From NCBI GenBank assembly GCA_023457535.1, contig JAEWLN010000004.1, positions 1 to 8,462 of the forward strand: a stretch of 8,462 bases of DNA, given 5' to 3'. Position numbers and translations under genes: made by a program. This DNA comes from Bacteroidota bacterium. GTDB lineage: Bacteria; Bacteroidota; Bacteroidia; Flavobacteriales; Flavobacteriaceae. This document shows positions 7,045 to 8,462 of the stretch, piece by piece (within the stretch, counting starts at the first letter, position 1; each line of letters opens with the position of its first letter). The notes beneath the pieces were generated by a model. It was not told the DNA's origin. It made no database searches and saw only the letters and a list, made by a program, of their open reading frames with translations.

Positions 7045-7052
7045 CAAATGTA
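7045..7052 (-). promoter_or_regulatory. Bacteroidota -7 promoter element (TACATTTG)
   Basis: The minus strand reads TACATTTG, a full match to the TAnnTTTG -7 consensus of Bacteroidota housekeeping promoters. It lies 12 nt after the stop of the GH3-family gene and about 77 nt before the ATG at 6967. Transcription would begin near 7038 and leave a leader of about 70 nt. I see no clear TTG-type -33 element at the usual 17-23 nt distance; the nearest upstream TTG is 33 nt away, inside the GH3 coding end. The region between is A-rich on this strand. Confidence 0.6.
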
Positions 7053-7064
7053 GTTTTTTTATCT

Positions 7065-8462
7065 TTAGTGGCCATTTTTTGTTTGCAATTGGTCGGCGAT
7101 GCCGCGGTCGTTGGACAATCGCGGTATTTTGTTCTGGCCGCCGAGTTTGCCAACCGATTTCATATAAGCGTTAAAACCGTTTTCGGCCACATACGAGATC
7201 ACAAGCCTTCGCAGGACGTTTCCGGCGATCAGGTCGTCGTAATACACATTTTTGGCTCGCATGGCGTCGTCAATTTTTTGGGCAAATGCCTCCGGGTCGT
7301 CGGGTTCTTTTTCAAACTCGATAAACCACTCGTGGTAGGGCAAACCGGATGCGGGATTGATCTGCGGCGCCACGGAAAATTCATTGACGCGTACGGCCGT
7401 TCCCTGCATGGCTTGTGCAAGCGCGGCCTCAACTTCTGTCCCGATGACGTGCTCCCCAAAGGCAGAAATAAAGTGTGTGAGCCGTCCGGATACGATCACC
7501 CGGTACGGATCGGTGGAAGTAAACTGCACCGTATCGCCAATGTTATAGCCCCAAAGTCCGGCATTGGTCGAGATGATCATCGCGTAATTGACGCCGGTTT
7601 CCACTTCGCCAATCGTGTAGCGTTTAGGGTTTTCAGTAAAAAATTCGTCGGCTTTGACAAATTCATAAAAAATTCCCGAATCGAGCAACAGCAACATCCC
7701 GTGCGCGGTTTGCGAATCCTGATAGGCAAAAAATCCTTCCGAAGCCGGAAACAGTTCGATGCTGTCCACTTTGCGTCCGATCAGGTGCTCGAATTTGGCC
7801 CGATACGGTTCGTAATTGACGCCGCCGTAGATAAACAGATTGAAATTTTTAAAAATTTCGCCGACCGGTTTTCCTGTTCTTTCGCGCAATTTCTCGAAAT
7901 ACATTTGTACCCACGAAGGAATGCCAGATATTACCGACATGTTCTGATGGACCGTTTCCTCCACAATCGCGTTGACTTTGGTTTCCCAGTCTTCGATGCA
8001 GTTGGTGCGCCACGACGGCATGCGGTTTTTTTGAAGGTATTTGGGCACGTAATGGGCCACGATGCCGGACAATCGACCAAGTCCGATGCCGTTTTTGTCC
8101 TCGAGTTCGGGGCTTCCCTGGAGAAAAATCATTTTGCCGTCCACAAATTCGGCGTTGCCTGTCTCGTGGATGTAGTGCAGAATCGCGTTGCGCGCCGCGC
8201 GTATCTGATGCGGCATCGAGTCACGCGTGAGCGGAATGTATTTGGCACCCGAGGTCGTACCTGAAGTCTTTGCAAAATACAGCGGTTTACCGGGCCAGAG
8301 GATGTTTTGATGTCCTTCGACGACCTCATGGACATACGGTTTGAGCGCTTCGTAATCGCGTATCGGGACGTTGGCGGCAAAATCGGCGTGCGATTTTATC
8401 CGCTCAAAATGATGGTCGATGCCAAACCGCGTGTTCTTGGCTTTTAAAATCAGCGCACGCAA
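7065..8462 (-). CDS. GH3 auxin-responsive promoter family protein (adenylate-forming amido synthetase-like), 5' partial
   Basis: About 465 residues are visible; the reading frame runs off the right edge, and the first visible codon TTG is an internal Leu. Family members of this kind have about 500 residues, so roughly 40 N-terminal residues are missing. Three adenylate-forming motifs can be seen, counting from the edge: YFAKTSGTTSGAKYIPLT (62-79, the ATP phosphate-binding loop), LFPASEGFFA (237-246), and GLWGYNIGDTVQF (302-314). The YGGVNY segment (212-217) is also typical. GH3 enzymes activate carboxylic acids as acyl-adenylates and join them to amines; plant members conjugate auxin or jasmonate to amino acids. 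The substrate in Bacteroidota is unknown to me. The gene ends 97 nt before the next ATG, with no hairpin terminator visible, so some read-through into the rfb cluster is possible. Confidence 0.93.
   Translation of the reverse strand: MRALILKAKNTRFGIDHHFERIKSHADFAANVPIRDYEALKPYVHEVVEGHQNILWPGKPLYFAKTSGTTSGAKYIPLTRDSMPHQIRAARNAILHYIHETGNAEFVDGKMIFLQGSPELEDKNGIGLGRLSGIVAHYVPKYLQKNRMPSWRTNCIEDWETKVNAIVEETVHQNMSVISGIPSWVQMYFEKLRERTGKPVGEIFKNFNLFIYGGVNYEPYRAKFEHLIGRKVDSIELFPASEGFFAYQDSQTAHGMLLLLDSGIFYEFVKADEFFTENPKRYTIGEVETGVNYAMIISTNAGLWGYNIGDTVQFTSTDPYRVIVSGRLTHFISAFGEHVIGTEVEAALAQAMQGTAVRVNEFSVAPQINPASGLPYHEWFIEFEKEPDDPEAFAQKIDDAMRAKNVYYDDLIAGNVLRRLVISYVAENGFNAYMKSVGKLGGQNKIPRLSNDRGIADQLQTKNGH

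Noticed and set aside
7068..8264. Long open frame of about 398 codons on the plus strand opposite the GH3-family gene
   Set aside because: It is exactly codon-aligned with the GH3 gene, so its stops would need TTA, CTA or TCA codons in the sense gene, and those are rare here. The translation resembles no family, while the sense strand has clear GH3 motifs.

Overview
The window reads as chromosomal DNA of a member of the Bacteroidota, most likely the Flavobacteriaceae. The evidence is a C-terminal type A sorting domain of the type IX secretion system (T9SS), a near-perfect Bacteroidota -7 promoter element (TAnnTTTG), very tight gene packing, and the protein families present (bacterial GH3-like enzyme, a large uncharacterised Bacteroidota protein next to dTDP-rhamnose genes). 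GC content, judged by eye on sample lines, is close to one half, high for a typical Flavobacterium. The codons TTA, CTA and TCA look scarce in the minus-strand genes, which leaves long empty reading frames on the opposite strand.

Layout: positions 1-2015 (+ strand) hold the 3' part of a large secreted repeat protein. It has six complete and one partial putative Ig-like (He_PIG type) repeats of about 87 residues, then a T9SS sorting domain. It ends at a UUCG-tetraloop terminator whose T-tract contains the stop codon of the convergent gene. From 6967 (or 6991) down to 2046 (- strand) lies a five-gene cluster with junctions of 5, 0, 1 and -7 nt: an uncharacterised 563-residue protein with nucleoside-phosphorylase-like signatures, a two-TM Wzz-like inner-membrane protein, then rfbA, rfbC and rfbD. 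A -7 promoter element sits just upstream at 7045-7052. Positions 7065-8462 (- strand) hold most of a GH3-family adenylate-forming enzyme whose N-terminus lies outside the window.

Function: rfbA, rfbC and rfbD supply three of the four steps from glucose-1-phosphate to dTDP-L-rhamnose. The 4,6-dehydratase gene (rfbB/rmlB) is not in the window. The Wzz-like protein suggests that the sugar feeds a surface polysaccharide. The adhesin-like T9SS protein is a separate convergent unit.

No mobile element, CRISPR array, rRNA or tRNA was recognised. The most interesting item is the uncharacterised first gene of the operon: its C-terminal third carries the ordered motifs of the nucleoside phosphorylase / AMP nucleosidase superfamily, which gives a testable idea about its chemistry. 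I did not find convincing evidence of a wholly new multi-gene system.
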